Positions 31,927 through 42,831 are shown, counted from the stretch's first letter. The stretch: 50,413 nucleotides of DNA from JANNNX01 sp031398745 (GCA_031398745.1 JANNNX010000051.1:1-50413); one strand, 5' to 3'. Notes: a model not told the origin generated them from the letters alone. Translations and numbers: made by a program.

Positions 31927-33331
31927 ACTCCTCGACGTTCGAGAGGGTCCCGAAGCGGCTGGCGTTGCCCGAGGCGCCCACCCCCCCGAAGGGGATGCGG
32001 GTCTCGTCGTTGACCGTCTGGTCGTTCACGTGGACGATCCCCGAGTGGATCCGCTCGGCGATGGCCTGGCCTCGGCCGACGTCGGCGGTGATGACCGCGG
32101 CCGACAGCCCGTACTCGGTGTCGTTGGCCAGCTCGACGGCCTCGTCGTCGGTCTCGAACGTGGTGATGGCCACTACCGGCCCGAAGATCTCCTCGTCGAA
32201 GGCCGGCATCCCGGGCGTGACCCCGACCAGCACGGTGGGCTCGAAGAACAGCTCGTCGTTGCCCCCGCCAGCCACCACCCGGGCGCCCTTGGCCACCGAC
32301 TCGTCCACGATGCGCCGGACCCGGCTGAGCTGCTTCTCGTTGATCAGGGGCCCGAGTGCGACCTCGCCCGTGGGGTCGCCGACCGGCAGGTGGGCCGCCT
32401 TCTCGGCGATCTTGGCCGCGTACTCCTCGGCGATCGAGGAGTGGACGAGGTGCCGGGACGTCGCCATGCAAATCTGGCCCTGGTGCAGGAAGCTGCCCCA
32501 CGCGCCGTTCGACGCGGCCGCGTCGAGGTCGGCGTCGTCGAGGATGACCAGCGGGCTGTTGCCGCCGAGCTCGAGGGCCACCTTCTTGAGGGTCCGGCCG
32601 GCGATCTCGCCCACCCGCCGACCGACTGCGGTCGACCCGGTGAACGAGATCATCTTCACATTCGGGTCCTCGACCAGGGCCTCGCCGGCGTCGGCGCCAC
32701 CGGGCACCACGCACAGCACGCCGGCCGGCAGACCCGCCTCCTCGAGCAGGCGGGCGAACACCAGGCCACCGCAGACCGGCGAGTTCGGGTCGGGCTTGAG
32801 CACGACCGCATTGCCGAGGGCGAGGGCGGGCGCCACCGACCGCGACGAGAGGATGAGCGGGGCGTTCCAGGGTGAGATCACGCCCACGACCCCGAGCGGG
32901 ATGCGCCGAGCGACGTTGCGGACGCCCTCGCCCGAGGGGAATTCGTGCTCCTCGCCCAGGTGGCCGGCCAGATCGGCGGCCTCCCGCAGCTCGTCGCCGG
33001 CGATGTGGATGTTGAAGCCGCCGAACCCGGCCGCCGCTCCGGTCTCGCGGTGGACCCACTGCAGGATCTCGTCGTTGTGGGTGTCGAACAGCTCGGCGGC
33101 GCGGCGCAGGACGCCGGCCCGCTCCTCGGCCGGTAGGGCCGCCCAGCCTGGTTGAGCCGCGGCGGCGACCTTGCACGCCTCGGCGACGTCGGCCGGGCTG
33201 GCCGCGCCCACCGAGAAGAGGACCTCCCCGGTGGCGGGGTTGCGATCGTCGTAGGCCTCGCCCGAGGCCGCCCGCCAGGTCCCGTCGAACCAGGAGCCAG
33301 CGAAGGTGGATGCGTCGAGGAACCCGGTCAT
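31871..33331 (-). CDS. NAD(P)-dependent aldehyde dehydrogenase
   Basis: The 486-residue protein is a full-length ALDH-superfamily enzyme. Asn156 (PWNAP), Lys179 (VLKPDP), the Rossmann-type FTGSTAVGRRV (230-240), general base Glu254 (LELGGNSP) and nucleophile Cys288 (GQICMA) are all present. It resembles benzaldehyde/vanillin-type dehydrogenases (FNIHIAGDELREAADL), an inference from pattern memory. I chose ATG 33331 because an AGGGGG site precedes it by about 6 bases. An in-frame ATG at 33418 also has GGGAGGG, but that lies in a repeat element and would add 29 residues outside the family. Confidence 0.9.
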   Translation of the reverse strand: MTGFLDASTFAGSWFDGTWRAASGEAYDDRNPATGEVLFSVGAASPADVAEACKVAAAAQPGWAALPAEERAGVLRRAAELFDTHNDEILQWVHRETGAAAGFGGFNIHIAGDELREAADLAGHLGEEHEFPSGEGVRNVARRIPLGVVGVISPWNAPLILSSRSVAPALALGNAVVLKPDPNSPVCGGLVFARLLEEAGLPAGVLCVVPGGADAGEALVEDPNVKMISFTGSTAVGRRVGEIAGRTLKKVALELGGNSPLVILDDADLDAAASNGAWGSFLHQGQICMATSRHLVHSSIAEEYAAKIAEKAAHLPVGDPTGEVALGPLINEKQLSRVRRIVDESVAKGARVVAGGGNDELFFEPTVLVGVTPGMPAFDEEIFGPVVAITTFETDDEAVELANDTEYGLSAAVITADVGRGQAIAERIHSGIVHVNDQTVNDETRIPFGGVGASGNASRFGTLSNVEEFTQWRWMTVKDEPARYPF

Positions 33332-33420
33332 GGCGACCCCCTGGGTGCGTTCGGCCGGCGCGTCAGCAATCCGGACTGGACGCTCCGGATCGTACGGGAG
33401 TTGCTCGAGTTCCGCCATGG

Positions 33421-33492
33421 CGCCCTCCCGTTCTCGGCGCGCCAGATCCGGAGTGTCGCCCTCCCGTTCTCGGCGCGCCAGATCCGGAATGT
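33421..33492. repeat. two tandem 36-bp repeats
   Basis: The units 33421-33456 and 33457-33492 are identical except for one base (G/A at the fourth position from the end). Each begins CGCCCTCCCGTTCTCGGCGC and contains AGATCCGGA. They lie between two divergent genes. Confidence 0.9.
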
Positions 33493-33520
33493 CGGAAGGA
33501 GCGCGCCGAGAACGGGAGGG
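33460..33520. repeat. long inverted repeat (hairpin) including an inverted repeat copy
   Basis: Positions 33501-33520 (GCGCGCCGAGAACGGGAGGG) are the reverse complement of the front half of the second 36-bp unit. A stem of about 20 bp with a 22-base loop can form. It could be a dispersed genomic repeat, a terminator-like structure or a regulator target. Confidence 0.8.
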
Positions 33521-33577
33521 GACGCTCGCCAGGCCAGCGTCCGGTTCCCACGCCCCGGGCCTCGGAAGGTCGGCCGG

Positions 33578-33583
33578 TAGGCT
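33578..33583 (+). promoter_or_regulatory. -10 element for leaderless ppdK
   Basis: TAGGCT, preceded by GG, lies 9 bases before ATG 33593 and no Shine-Dalgarno sequence intervenes. Confidence 0.5.
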
Positions 33584-33592
33584 CAGCCGCCG

Positions 33593-36235
33593 ATGCCACT
33601 CGTGTACGCGTTCGACCACAAGCACCGCACCAGCCCCATGCACCTCAAGGACCTCCTCGGGGGCAAGGGCGCCAACTTGGCCGAGATGACGACAGTCCTC
33701 GACCTGCCGGTGCCGCCGGGATTCACCATCTCCACCGACGCCTGCCGCGAGTACATGCGCGGCGGCTGGCCCGATGGGCTCGACGCCGAGGTGGCCAAGC
33801 ACCGGGCCAAGCTCGAGCGGGCCATGGGAAAGAAGCTGGGGGACCCGATCGACCCCCTGCTGGTGTCGGTGCGGTCGGGAGCCAAGTTCTCGATGCCGGG
33901 GATGATGGACACCGTCCTCAACCTGGGCCTCAACGACGAGTCGGTGGAGGGCCTGGCCAAGCAGACCGACGAGCGCTTCGCCTACGACTCCTATCGCCGG
34001 TTCGTGGCCATGTACGGCCGCATCGTGCTCGACGTGCCCGGCGAGGACTTCGAGCGCCTGCTCGAGACGGCCAAGGAGTGGGACGGCGTCACCGCCGACT
34101 CCGACATCGGCCCCGACACCCTTCGCCGGTTGGTGCGGCGGTTCACCGAGATCGTCGAGCGCCACACCGGCGCCCCCTTCCCCCAGGACCCGACCGACCA
34201 GCTGCGGGGCGCCATCGAAGCGGTCTTCCGCTCCTGGAACGGGGCCCGCGCCATCGCCTACCGAGACCGCGAGGGCATCAGCCACGACCTCGGCACCGCG
34301 GTGAACGTCCAGGCCATGGTGTTCGGCAACCGTGACGACGATTCGGGCACGGGCGTGGGCTTCACCCGCGACGCGGCCACCGGTGCCCCCGGGGCCTACG
34401 GCGACTTCCTGGTCAACGCCCAAGGCGAGGACGTGGTGGCGGGCATCCGCAACACCGAGCCCATCGCGGCCATGGCGACCCAGTTCCCGGCCATCCACGC
34501 CGAGCTTCTCGCCATCTTCGACCGCCTCGAGCGGCACTACCGGGACATGTGCGATACCGAGTTCACCATCGAGCAGGGCCGGCTGTGGATGCTGCAGACC
34601 CGGGTCGGCAAGCGCACCGGCCCGGCCGCCCTGCGCATGGCGGTCGACATGACCAAGGACCGCCGGATCAAGCTCACCAAGGCCGAGGCCGTGCTGCGCA
34701 TCACCGAGGACCACCTCGACTCGGTGCTGCACCCGACGTTCGCGGCCGGGGCCACCTACGACGTATTGACCACCGGGCTGGCGGCCTCGCCGGGCGCCGC
34801 AGTAGGTCGGGCGTACTTCAGCGCCGACGACGCGGTGGCGGCCCACCAGGCCGGCGAAGCGGTGGTCCTGGTGCGCTCCGAGACCTCGCCCGAGGACGTG
34901 CACGGCATGGCCATCGCCGAGGGCATCCTCACCGCCCGGGGCGGACTGGTGTCGCACGCCGCGGTGGTGGCTCGGGGCTGGGGCAAGCCGGCGGTGGTGG
35001 GCGCCGACGCGGTGCGCATCAAGGGCCGCTCGTTCCGCGTGGGCGACGTCACCGTGGCCGAGGGCGACTGGCTCTCGCTGGACGGCACGACCGGGGTGGT
35101 CGTGGTCGGGCAGGTCCCGCTCGACGTCGGCACCACGCCCCCCGAGCTCGACCAGATCCTGGCCTGGGCCGACCAGATCCGGAAGGGCAAGCTCGCGGTG
35201 CGGGCCAACGCCGACACCGGCGTCGACGCCGCCCGCGCCCGCGAGTTCGGCGCCGAGGGCATCGGCCTGTGTCGCACCGAGCACATGTTCCTGGGCGACG
35301 ACCGCCTGCCGGTGGTGCGGCGCATGATCCTGGCCGACACCCCCGACGACGAGGCCGCCGCCCTCGAGGCCCTGCGGGTGGTCCAGAAGGCCGACTTCCT
35401 CGAGATCCTCGAGGCCATGGACGCTCTGCCGGTGACCGTGCGGCTGCTCGACCCTCCGCTCCACGAGTTCCTCCCCGACGTCGAGGAGCTGGCGGTCAAG
35501 GACGCCACCGTCGGCCTCGACGCCGAGGAGCGCCAGCTCTACGAGGCGGCCCGGGAGTGGCGGGAGCAGAACCCCATGCTCGGCACCCGGGGCGTGCGCC
35601 TGGGGGTGGTCAAGCCCGGGCTCTATGCCATGCAGGTACGGGCGCTGATGGAGGCCGCGGCCGAGCGGGTGGCGGCCGGGGGCAAGCCCATCGTGGAGGT
35701 GATGATCCCCCTGACCATCTCCCGGGCGGAGCTGGCCGAGGCCCGTCGCTGGGTCGAGGGCGCCATCGCCGACACCTCTGGGGCCACGAACAGGAAGCTC
35801 AAGGTGACCATCGGGACCATGATCGAGACCCCCCGAGCCGCGCTGCTGGCCGGCGAGATCGCCGAGGAGGCGGACTTCTTCAGCTTCGGCACCAACGACC
35901 TGACCCAGATGACCTTCGGCTTCTCGCGGGACGACGTCGAGGGCCGGATCATGGGCCCGTACCTCGAGCTGGGCCTCCTCGACGCCAACCCGTTCGACAC
36001 GGTCGATGCCGCCGGGGTCGGTGAGCTGGTTCGCCTCGGCGCGGCTCGCGGCCGGGCCACCAAGGCCGACCTGAAGCTCGGAGTGTGTGGCGAGCACGGG
36101 GGCGACCCCGCGTCGATCGCCGTGTTCTACGCGGCCGGCCTCGACTACGTGTCCTGCTCGCCGTTCCGAGTGCCCATCGCCCGCCTGGCTGCAGCCCAGG
36201 CGGTGCTCGGGGCTGGCGTCTCGGAAACCCGGTAG
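33593..36235 (+). CDS. ppdK: pyruvate, phosphate dikinase
   Basis: PPDK interconverts pyruvate, ATP and phosphate with phosphoenolpyruvate, AMP and pyrophosphate. The 880-residue protein has the N-terminal ATP-grasp domain (GGKGANLAEM, KFSMPGMMDTVLNLG), the swivelling phosphohistidine domain with His455 in LVSHAAVVARG (the same number as the characterised Clostridium enzyme), and the C-terminal PEP/pyruvate barrel with GLCRTEHMF, FSFGTNDLTQMTFGFSRDD in two motifs, and Cys832 in GVCGEHGGDP. The length is typical. The ATG at 33593 gives the family start. It is followed with no gap by the terC-like gene. Confidence 0.96.
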   Translation: MPLVYAFDHKHRTSPMHLKDLLGGKGANLAEMTTVLDLPVPPGFTISTDACREYMRGGWPDGLDAEVAKHRAKLERAMGKKLGDPIDPLLVSVRSGAKFSMPGMMDTVLNLGLNDESVEGLAKQTDERFAYDSYRRFVAMYGRIVLDVPGEDFERLLETAKEWDGVTADSDIGPDTLRRLVRRFTEIVERHTGAPFPQDPTDQLRGAIEAVFRSWNGARAIAYRDREGISHDLGTAVNVQAMVFGNRDDDSGTGVGFTRDAATGAPGAYGDFLVNAQGEDVVAGIRNTEPIAAMATQFPAIHAELLAIFDRLERHYRDMCDTEFTIEQGRLWMLQTRVGKRTGPAALRMAVDMTKDRRIKLTKAEAVLRITEDHLDSVLHPTFAAGATYDVLTTGLAASPGAAVGRAYFSADDAVAAHQAGEAVVLVRSETSPEDVHGMAIAEGILTARGGLVSHAAVVARGWGKPAVVGADAVRIKGRSFRVGDVTVAEGDWLSLDGTTGVVVVGQVPLDVGTTPPELDQILAWADQIRKGKLAVRANADTGVDAARAREFGAEGIGLCRTEHMFLGDDRLPVVRRMILADTPDDEAAALEALRVVQKADFLEILEAMDALPVTVRLLDPPLHEFLPDVEELAVKDATVGLDAEERQLYEAAREWREQNPMLGTRGVRLGVVKPGLYAMQVRALMEAAAERVAAGGKPIVEVMIPLTISRAELAEARRWVEGAIADTSGATNRKLKVTIGTMIETPRAALLAGEIAEEADFFSFGTNDLTQMTFGFSRDDVEGRIMGPYLELGLLDANPFDTVDAAGVGELVRLGAARGRATKADLKLGVCGEHGGDPASIAVFYAAGLDYVSCSPFRVPIARLAAAQAVLGAGVSETR

Positions 36236-37216
36236 GTGGCCTCCCTCCACGGCGTGCTCGCCGCCTCCGACTCCGGTCAGACCTTTGCCGAGTTCGACGT
36301 CCCGAACTGGGCGTGGGCCGCGTTCGTCGGCTTCGTCCTGGTGCTCCTGGTGGCCGACCTGCTCATCGTGCACCGCCGGCCGCACGCGATCTCGCTGCGG
36401 GAGGCGCTGATCGAGAGCGGGATCTGGATCACCATCGGCCTCTCGTTCACGATCGTGGTGGCCGTCGCCTTCGGGGGTCGGGCGGCCGGGGAGTACGCCA
36501 GCGGCTATCTCATCGAGAAGGCGCTGTCGATCGACAACGTCTTCGTCTGGGCCGTGATCCTCTCGTTCTTCAAGGTGCCGGCGGCCTACCAATTCCGGGT
36601 GCTGTTCTGGGGCATCTTCGGGGCGCTGGTGCTCCGGGCAATATTCATCTTCGCCGGGGTCGCGCTCATCGAGCGCTTCGACTGGATCCTGTACCTATTC
36701 GGCGCCTTCCTGCTGTACACCGCATTCCGGCTGGTCCGCCACGGCGACACCGAGGTCGATCCCGATCACAGCATGGCGCTGCGACTGGTGCGGCGGTTCG
36801 TGCCCTCGACCAACGAGTACGACGGCCAGAAGCTCTTCACGGTCCAGAACGGCAAGCGACTGGCCACGCCGCTGTTCGCGGTGCTGGTCATGATCGAGAC
36901 CACCGACGTGGTGTTCGCCGTCGACTCGATTCCGGCCGTGCTGGCGGTGTCCCGCGAGCAGTTCATCGTCTTCTCGTCGAACGCCTTCGCCATCATGGGG
37001 CTGCGCTCCCTGTACTTCTGCCTGGCCGGCATGAAGGACAGGTTCCGCTATCTCGATCTCGGGCTGGCCGCCATTCTGGCCTTCGTGGGGGCCAAGATGC
37101 TCCTTGCCGAGCTGTGGCACATGCCGACCGTCCTCTCCCTGGCGGTCATCACGTCGGTGCTGACCGTGTCGATCGTCGCCTCGCTGGCGGCCGACCGGCG
37201 CGAAGCCACCCCCTAG
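36236..37216 (+). CDS. TerC/Alx-family integral membrane protein
   Basis: The 326-residue protein has seven or more membrane segments and the TerC signature residues: ALSIDNVFVWAVIL (about 98-111) and MIETTDVVFAVDSIPAV (about 218-234), whose acidic residues likely bind a metal. Family members (TerC, Alx, MeeF/MeeY) export Mn2+ or confer tellurite resistance; metal export to extracytoplasmic enzymes is the best guess. The GTG start directly follows the ppdK TAG, so translation is probably coupled. Confidence 0.9.
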   Translation: MASLHGVLAASDSGQTFAEFDVPNWAWAAFVGFVLVLLVADLLIVHRRPHAISLREALIESGIWITIGLSFTIVVAVAFGGRAAGEYASGYLIEKALSIDNVFVWAVILSFFKVPAAYQFRVLFWGIFGALVLRAIFIFAGVALIERFDWILYLFGAFLLYTAFRLVRHGDTEVDPDHSMALRLVRRFVPSTNEYDGQKLFTVQNGKRLATPLFAVLVMIETTDVVFAVDSIPAVLAVSREQFIVFSSNAFAIMGLRSLYFCLAGMKDRFRYLDLGLAAILAFVGAKMLLAELWHMPTVLSLAVITSVLTVSIVASLAADRREATP

Positions 37217-37221
37217 CGCCG

Positions 37222-37227
37222 TAGGGT
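37222..37227 (+). promoter_or_regulatory. possible -10 before dnaG
   Basis: TAGGGT lies 11 bases before ATG 37239. The spacing would leave a leader of only a few bases. It is weaker than the other candidates of this type. Confidence 0.3.
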
Positions 37228-37238
37228 CGGCGCGGCCC

Positions 37239-39115
37239 ATGGGAATCGTCGACGACGACATCGAACGGGTCCGGTCCGCGACCGACCTGGTGGCCCTGCT
37301 CGGGGAGCACGTCGCCCTGCGCAAGGTGGGTTCGCGCTTCGTCGGGCTGTGTCCGTTCCATACCGAGCGGTCGGGGTCGTTCTCGGTCAACGCCGAGCTC
37401 GGGGTGTACTACTGCTTCGGCTGCCAGGCCAAGGGCGACGCCATCTCGTTCCTGCGTGAGACCCAGCACCTCGACTTCGTGGGCGCGGTCGAGCAGCTGG
37501 CCGCTCGGGCCGGCATCACCCTGCGCTACGACGACGAGCGCCAGTCGGGGCAGCGGGGCCGGCGGGCCACGCTGGTCGAGGCGATGACCAAGGCCGTCGA
37601 CTGGTACCACGCCCGGTTGTTGGCGTCGCCGGATGCAGCCAGCGCCCGGGGCTACCTGCGATCTCGGGGCTACGACGGCGACATCGTGCGCCGCTTCTCG
37701 TTGGGGTGGGCGCCGGAAGGGTGGGACCAGTTGGCCCGCTCACTCGGCGGACCTCCCGACGTGCTGCGCGACACCGGGTTGGCCTTCACCAACAAGGCCG
37801 GGCGGCTGCAAGACAGCTTCCGGGGGCGGATCATCTTTCCGATTTTCGACGCTCGGGGCGATCCCGTGGCCTTCGGTGGACGGATCCTTCCCGGCGCCGA
37901 GGGACCGAAGTACAAGAACTCCACCGGTACTGCCATCTACGACAAGAGCGAGGTCCTCTACGGGCTGCACTGGGCCAAGGCCGACATGGTGCGGACCGGC
38001 GAGGTGGTCGTCTGCGAGGGCTACACCGACGTGATCGGCCTCCACCAGGCCGGGATCTCTCGAGCGGTGGCGACCTGCGGCACGGCCCTCACCGATCGGC
38101 ACCTGGCCGTGCTGCGGGGCTTCACCCGCCGCATCGTCCTGGCTTACGACGCCGACGCCGCCGGCCAGGGAGCGGCCGAGCGGGTCTACGCCTGGGAGCG
38201 CACCCACGACGTCGATGTGCTGGTGGCGGCCTTGCCTGCCGGTTCGGACCCGGGTGAGCTGGCCCAGCGCCAGCCCGAGGCCATGGTGGCGGCGATCGAG
38301 GGGGCGAGGCCGTTTCTTGCCTTCCGCCTCGATCGCCTCTTCGCCGGCGCCGACCTTCGCACCGCCGAGAGTCGGGCCCGGGCGGCCGACACCGCCATGG
38401 CCATGGTGGCCGAGCACCCCAACGCCATGGTGCGCGACGAGTACGTGATGGTGGTGGCGGACCGCTGCCGGGTCGATCCCGAGCGTCTCCGCCAGCTGCC
38501 GGCGCCGTCGGCGCGGCCTTCGTCGACGGCCGGCGGACGGCCTGCGGCCGATGGATCGAATCCGGCCGGCGCCGGCCCGGCCCGGCGCCGGCCGGATTCG
38601 TGGGAAGACGCCTCGCCGACCCGGCCCCGGCGTCGATCGGGATTGGCCGACAGCCCGGCGCTGATGGTGCTGCGGGTGGCCGTACATCGCCCCGAGGACG
38701 TGGCCGGGATGGTGGCCCCGTGCCTCTTCGCCGACGAGGTCGAGCGGGCCGCGTTCGAGGCGCTGGCCAGGGCCGACACCCTGCACGAGGCGATCGCCGA
38801 GTCGGGTCCGGAGGTGGCGGAGCTGCTTGGCCGTCTGGCGGTCGAGGAGCCCGATGTCGAGGCCGAGGACGTGGTAGCCCGGCTGGTCAGCCAGTCCACC
38901 AAGGCCGTCATCCGGTCACTCCAGACCCGGGCGCACGCCACCGGCGAGGTGAGCGCGGCCAGCGACCTCGGGTGGCTCAAGGTCCGGGTCATGCTGCTCG
39001 ACGAGGTCGAGACCCGGGGGGCGGCGATCACCGAGCTGGTGCCCTTCCTGGTGGCCCGGGCCGATTCCGATGCCGCCATCGACGCCCCGTCGACCGAGGC
39101 CGCCGAGGCCCTCCG

Positions 39116-39119
<4 letters not shown>
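37239..39119 (+). CDS. dnaG: DNA primase DnaG
   Basis: DnaG makes RNA primers at the replication fork. The 626-residue protein has an N-terminal CHC2 zinc domain (Cys38, His41, Cys59, Cys62, in LCPFHTERSGSFSV and YYCFGCQAKGD), the RNA-polymerase core (ARSLGGPPDVLRDTGL, FRGRIIFPIFDARGDPVAFGG in parts), a TOPRIM domain with CEGYTDVIGLHQAG and LAYDADAAGQGA, and a C-terminal helicase-binding region after a Pro/Arg-rich linker (about 425-465). ATG 37239 is the family start. Its stop overlaps the sigma factor start by four bases. Confidence 0.96.
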
Positions 39120-40336
<1,217 letters not shown>

Positions 40337-40343
40337 CGCCGAC

Positions 40344-40586
40344 TCAGCCGACCGACACCCGTCGACGGGTGTCGGTCGTGGGGTGTCGGTCCTCCACGGC
40401 GTGGCGCGCCGCCAGCACCCCGAGATCGACGACAGCCCGCACCCGTTCGCCCACCGCCGCGCTCGGTCCGGTGGGCCCGCGACCGACGACCCGGAGGCGT
40501 GGTCGGGTGCGACGGGAGCGCCGGCGGCGATCACCGAGCCACAGACCGCCGATGACACCGAGCACGAGTCCCGAACGGAAGCGCAT
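40344..40586 (-). CDS. small single-pass membrane protein, unknown function
   Basis: The 80-residue protein has an N-terminal hydrophobic segment (about 4-18, SGLVLGVIGGLWLG) followed by a strongly basic stretch DRRRRSRRTRPRLR and a polar tail. GGGAGG stands 7 bases before ATG 40586, a convincing ribosome-binding site, and the reading frame ends 7 bases from the convergent rpoD stop. The last codons are formed by the palindrome that serves as terminator for rpoD. I recognise no family. Confidence 0.65.
   Translation of the reverse strand: MRFRSGLVLGVIGGLWLGDRRRRSRRTRPRLRVVGRGPTGPSAAVGERVRAVVDLGVLAARHAVEDRHPTTDTRRRVSVG
40349..40378. terminator. perfect 30-bp palindrome, bidirectional terminator
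   Basis: The sequence from CGACCGACACCCG to CGGGTGTCGGTCG is its own reverse complement over all 30 bases, so it can form a 12-13 bp stem with a small loop. It lies 12 bases after the rpoD stop. No T-run follows. Confidence 0.7.
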
Positions 40587-40654
40587 GGCCCATCCTCCCA
40601 CGCGCCAGGACCCTCCGCCGACACCGACGTTCCGGCGCGGTGAAGCCGCCGGGG

Positions 40655-41266
40655 CTAGCTGCTGATGGAGGTCGCCTTGGCGGCAGCGAACCGGGCGGCC
40701 ACGTCGGGCCAGTTGACGAGGTTCCAGACGGCGGAGACGAAGTCGGCCCGGACGTTCTTGTACTGGAGGTAGTAGGCGTGCTCCCAGGCATCGATCACGA
40801 ACAGGGGGATGGACCCGTTGGTGACGTTGCCGTGGTGGTCGTAGACCTGCTGGATCACCAGCTGGCCGCCGAGCGGCTCGTAGGCCAGGACCCCCCAGCC
40901 CGATCCCTGCACAAGGGTGGTCGCCTGCGACAGCTGAGCCTTGAAGGCGTCGAAGGTGCCGAACGCCTCGTCGATGGCGGTGCCGAGCTCGCCGTCGGGC
41001 TGGTCGCCGCCGTCGGGGCTCAGGTTGGTCCAGAAGATCGAGTGCAGCACATGGCCCGAGAGGTTGAAGGCGAGCGTCTTCTCCAGGCCCACGATGGTCG
41101 CGAAGTCGTTGCCCTGACGGGCGTCGGCCAGCTTCTCGAGCGTCGTGTTGGCGCCGGCGACGTAGGCCGCGTGGTGCTTGTCGTGGTGGAGCTCGAGGAT
41201 CTGGGCCGAGCAGTGGGGCTCGAGGGCGCCGTAGTCGTACCGCAGGTCGGGAAGGGTGTAGGTCAC
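40655..41266 (-). CDS. sodA: superoxide dismutase (Fe/Mn family)
   Basis: The 203-residue protein carries the four metal ligands of the Fe/Mn family: His27 in LELHHDKHH, His75 in VLHSIFW, and Asp and His in DAWEHAYYLQY. It starts MTYTLPDLRYDYGALEP, typical for the family, and ends with VWNLVNWPDVAARF. It converts superoxide to hydrogen peroxide and oxygen in the cytosol. Iron versus manganese cannot be decided with certainty. The start is GTG 41266, with GAGGAG 7 bases upstream. Confidence 0.95.
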   Translation of the reverse strand: MTYTLPDLRYDYGALEPHCSAQILELHHDKHHAAYVAGANTTLEKLADARQGNDFATIVGLEKTLAFNLSGHVLHSIFWTNLSPDGGDQPDGELGTAIDEAFGTFDAFKAQLSQATTLVQGSGWGVLAYEPLGGQLVIQQVYDHHGNVTNGSIPLFVIDAWEHAYYLQYKNVRADFVSAVWNLVNWPDVAARFAAAKATSISS

Positions 41267-41366
41267 GGCTGTCTCCTCGTCGGTTTCGGGGGAGGCGGCC
41301 ACGCGCCGCTCGGGGCCGAACGTACCCCGCGCGCCCACCGACCAGCGACCGCCACCATTGGTTTCC

Positions 41367-41372
41367 TATGAT
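41367..41372 (+). promoter_or_regulatory. -10 element for the DUF4129 operon
   Basis: TATGAT is close to the consensus -10 and would start transcription about 30 bases before ATG 41409. I see no good -35 at the right distance. Confidence 0.4.
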
Positions 41373-41408
41373 GTGACCGATGACACCTCGTGGCGGGCGC
41401 GTGGACGC

Positions 41409-42266
41409 ATGAAGGGATCGGCGATCCGGTCGGTCGGCGTGTGCCTGGCCGCGGCCGCGATGTACCTGCTGGTGGTGCAGGCCAGCCGGGGCACCCATCT
41501 TCTTCCCGAGGGCGATCAGGGCGTGGCCATCGCCTTCCCCGGCCGGGCGCTGTTCGGCCTGGTGGCCGGCGTGTTCGCCATCGGCGTGGCCCTCATCCTG
41601 GTCATGATCGTCTGGGCGGCCAAGGCCAAGAGCGAGGGCCGCAAGCCGAAGAAGAAGCGCACGTGGAAGGACTACCTGGCCTACCTCGTCGGCTTCGCGC
41701 TGATCCTGCTCCTCTTCACCCAGTTCCAGGGCCTCACCCAGGTCACCGACGCCTTCATCCCCGAGCAGGACACCAGCACCACCACGACCACGCTGCTCGC
41801 CGACACGGCCACCGGCGACGGCTCGAGCACCAGCCCGATCTGGTTGGTCATCGGGGCCCTCGGCCTCGGGGCCATCGTGGTCGTCCTGATGGGACGCCGG
41901 CGGCCGCCGCTACCCCCGATCGACGGTGCCGGGAACGAGGATGCCGTGCCGGTGCCCGTGGTGTCCGATCCCTCCGAGTTGTCCGGACTCGCCCCCCGGG
42001 AGGCCGTGATCGCTGCCGCCCTGCTGCTCGAGACCCGGTTGGGCGACGTCGGCAAGCCCCGAGACGAGGCCGAGACTCCGGAGGAGTACGCCCGCCGGAT
42101 GCGGCGTTGGCTCGGCGATCGAGGGGGGCCGGCGACGACTGTGTTCCGCAATGCCGTCCACGCCAGGTTCAGCGACCACGTCATTGACGAGGACATGCGG
42201 ACCGAGACGATCGGCGCGCTCGACCAGGCGCTGGCCGAGTTGCGGGCCTACGCGGTGGCCCGATGA
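41409..42266 (+). CDS. DUF4129-domain membrane protein
   Basis: The 285-residue protein has membrane segments at about 8-22, 41-67, 88-104 and 138-158, a Thr-rich extracytoplasmic stretch (TSTTTTTLL), and a C-terminal cytosolic domain (about 195-280) with ETPEEYARRMRRWL and a terminal helix, typical of DUF4129. In many Actinobacteria this domain accompanies transglutaminase (TgpA-like), MoxR and DUF58 genes. ATG 41409 is the first start before the membrane segment; the ribosome-binding site is weak. It overlaps the next gene by four bases. Confidence 0.82.
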   Translation: MKGSAIRSVGVCLAAAAMYLLVVQASRGTHLLPEGDQGVAIAFPGRALFGLVAGVFAIGVALILVMIVWAAKAKSEGRKPKKKRTWKDYLAYLVGFALILLLFTQFQGLTQVTDAFIPEQDTSTTTTTLLADTATGDGSSTSPIWLVIGALGLGAIVVVLMGRRRPPLPPIDGAGNEDAVPVPVVSDPSELSGLAPREAVIAAALLLETRLGDVGKPRDEAETPEEYARRMRRWLGDRGGPATTVFRNAVHARFSDHVIDEDMRTETIGALDQALAELRAYAVAR

Positions 42267-42831
42267 AGCGGGCCATCGTCATCGGCGTCGTCTGCCTCCT
42301 GTTTTCGCTCTTCGGCATCCCGGCGGCAACCGGGGAGAATCGGACTCAGTTCGTCCTCGCCTTCGGGGTGGTGTTGGCCTGGGCGCTCGGGCGAGCGGTG
42401 GTCGACGCCATCGGCGAGGCGGCCGACCCCGAGGAGCCACCCCCGGCACTCCTCGACCCCGATGCCCCCCCGCCCCGTCGACCGGTGCCGTTGCGCCGGC
42501 GGATCCACGCCCGCCTGCCGGGCCGGTTCCGGGGGCCGGTGATCGAGGACCCGCCGACCACCGAGATCGAGTCGCTGGAGCGGAGCGTCGCCGCCTCGTT
42601 GCGGGGCTGGTCGGACGCCCAGCAGGTCCTGGTCCCGATCCTGCGGCGGCTGGCGGCCGACCGCTTGCGGGTGGAGCACGGGGTGTACCTACGCCAGGAG
42701 CCAGAGAAGGCTCGGGCGGTGCTGGGCGAGGCGGCCTGGCCGCTGTACGCACCGGCCCACCGATCGGACCACAAGGCCGAGATCGACATCCGAGAGATCG
42801 ACGACGCACTACGTGCACTGGAGGACATGGG

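Noticed and set aside
33421..33520. CRISPR-like array at the 36-bp repeats
   Set aside because: The units are directly adjacent with no spacer between them, there are only two direct copies, and no cas gene is present.
31871..36592. Open minus-strand frame of more than 1500 codons across ppdK and the aldehyde dehydrogenase
   Set aside because: Only its last 487 codons (31871-33331) have a family. The rest is antisense to ppdK, low-complexity and a by-product of high GC content.
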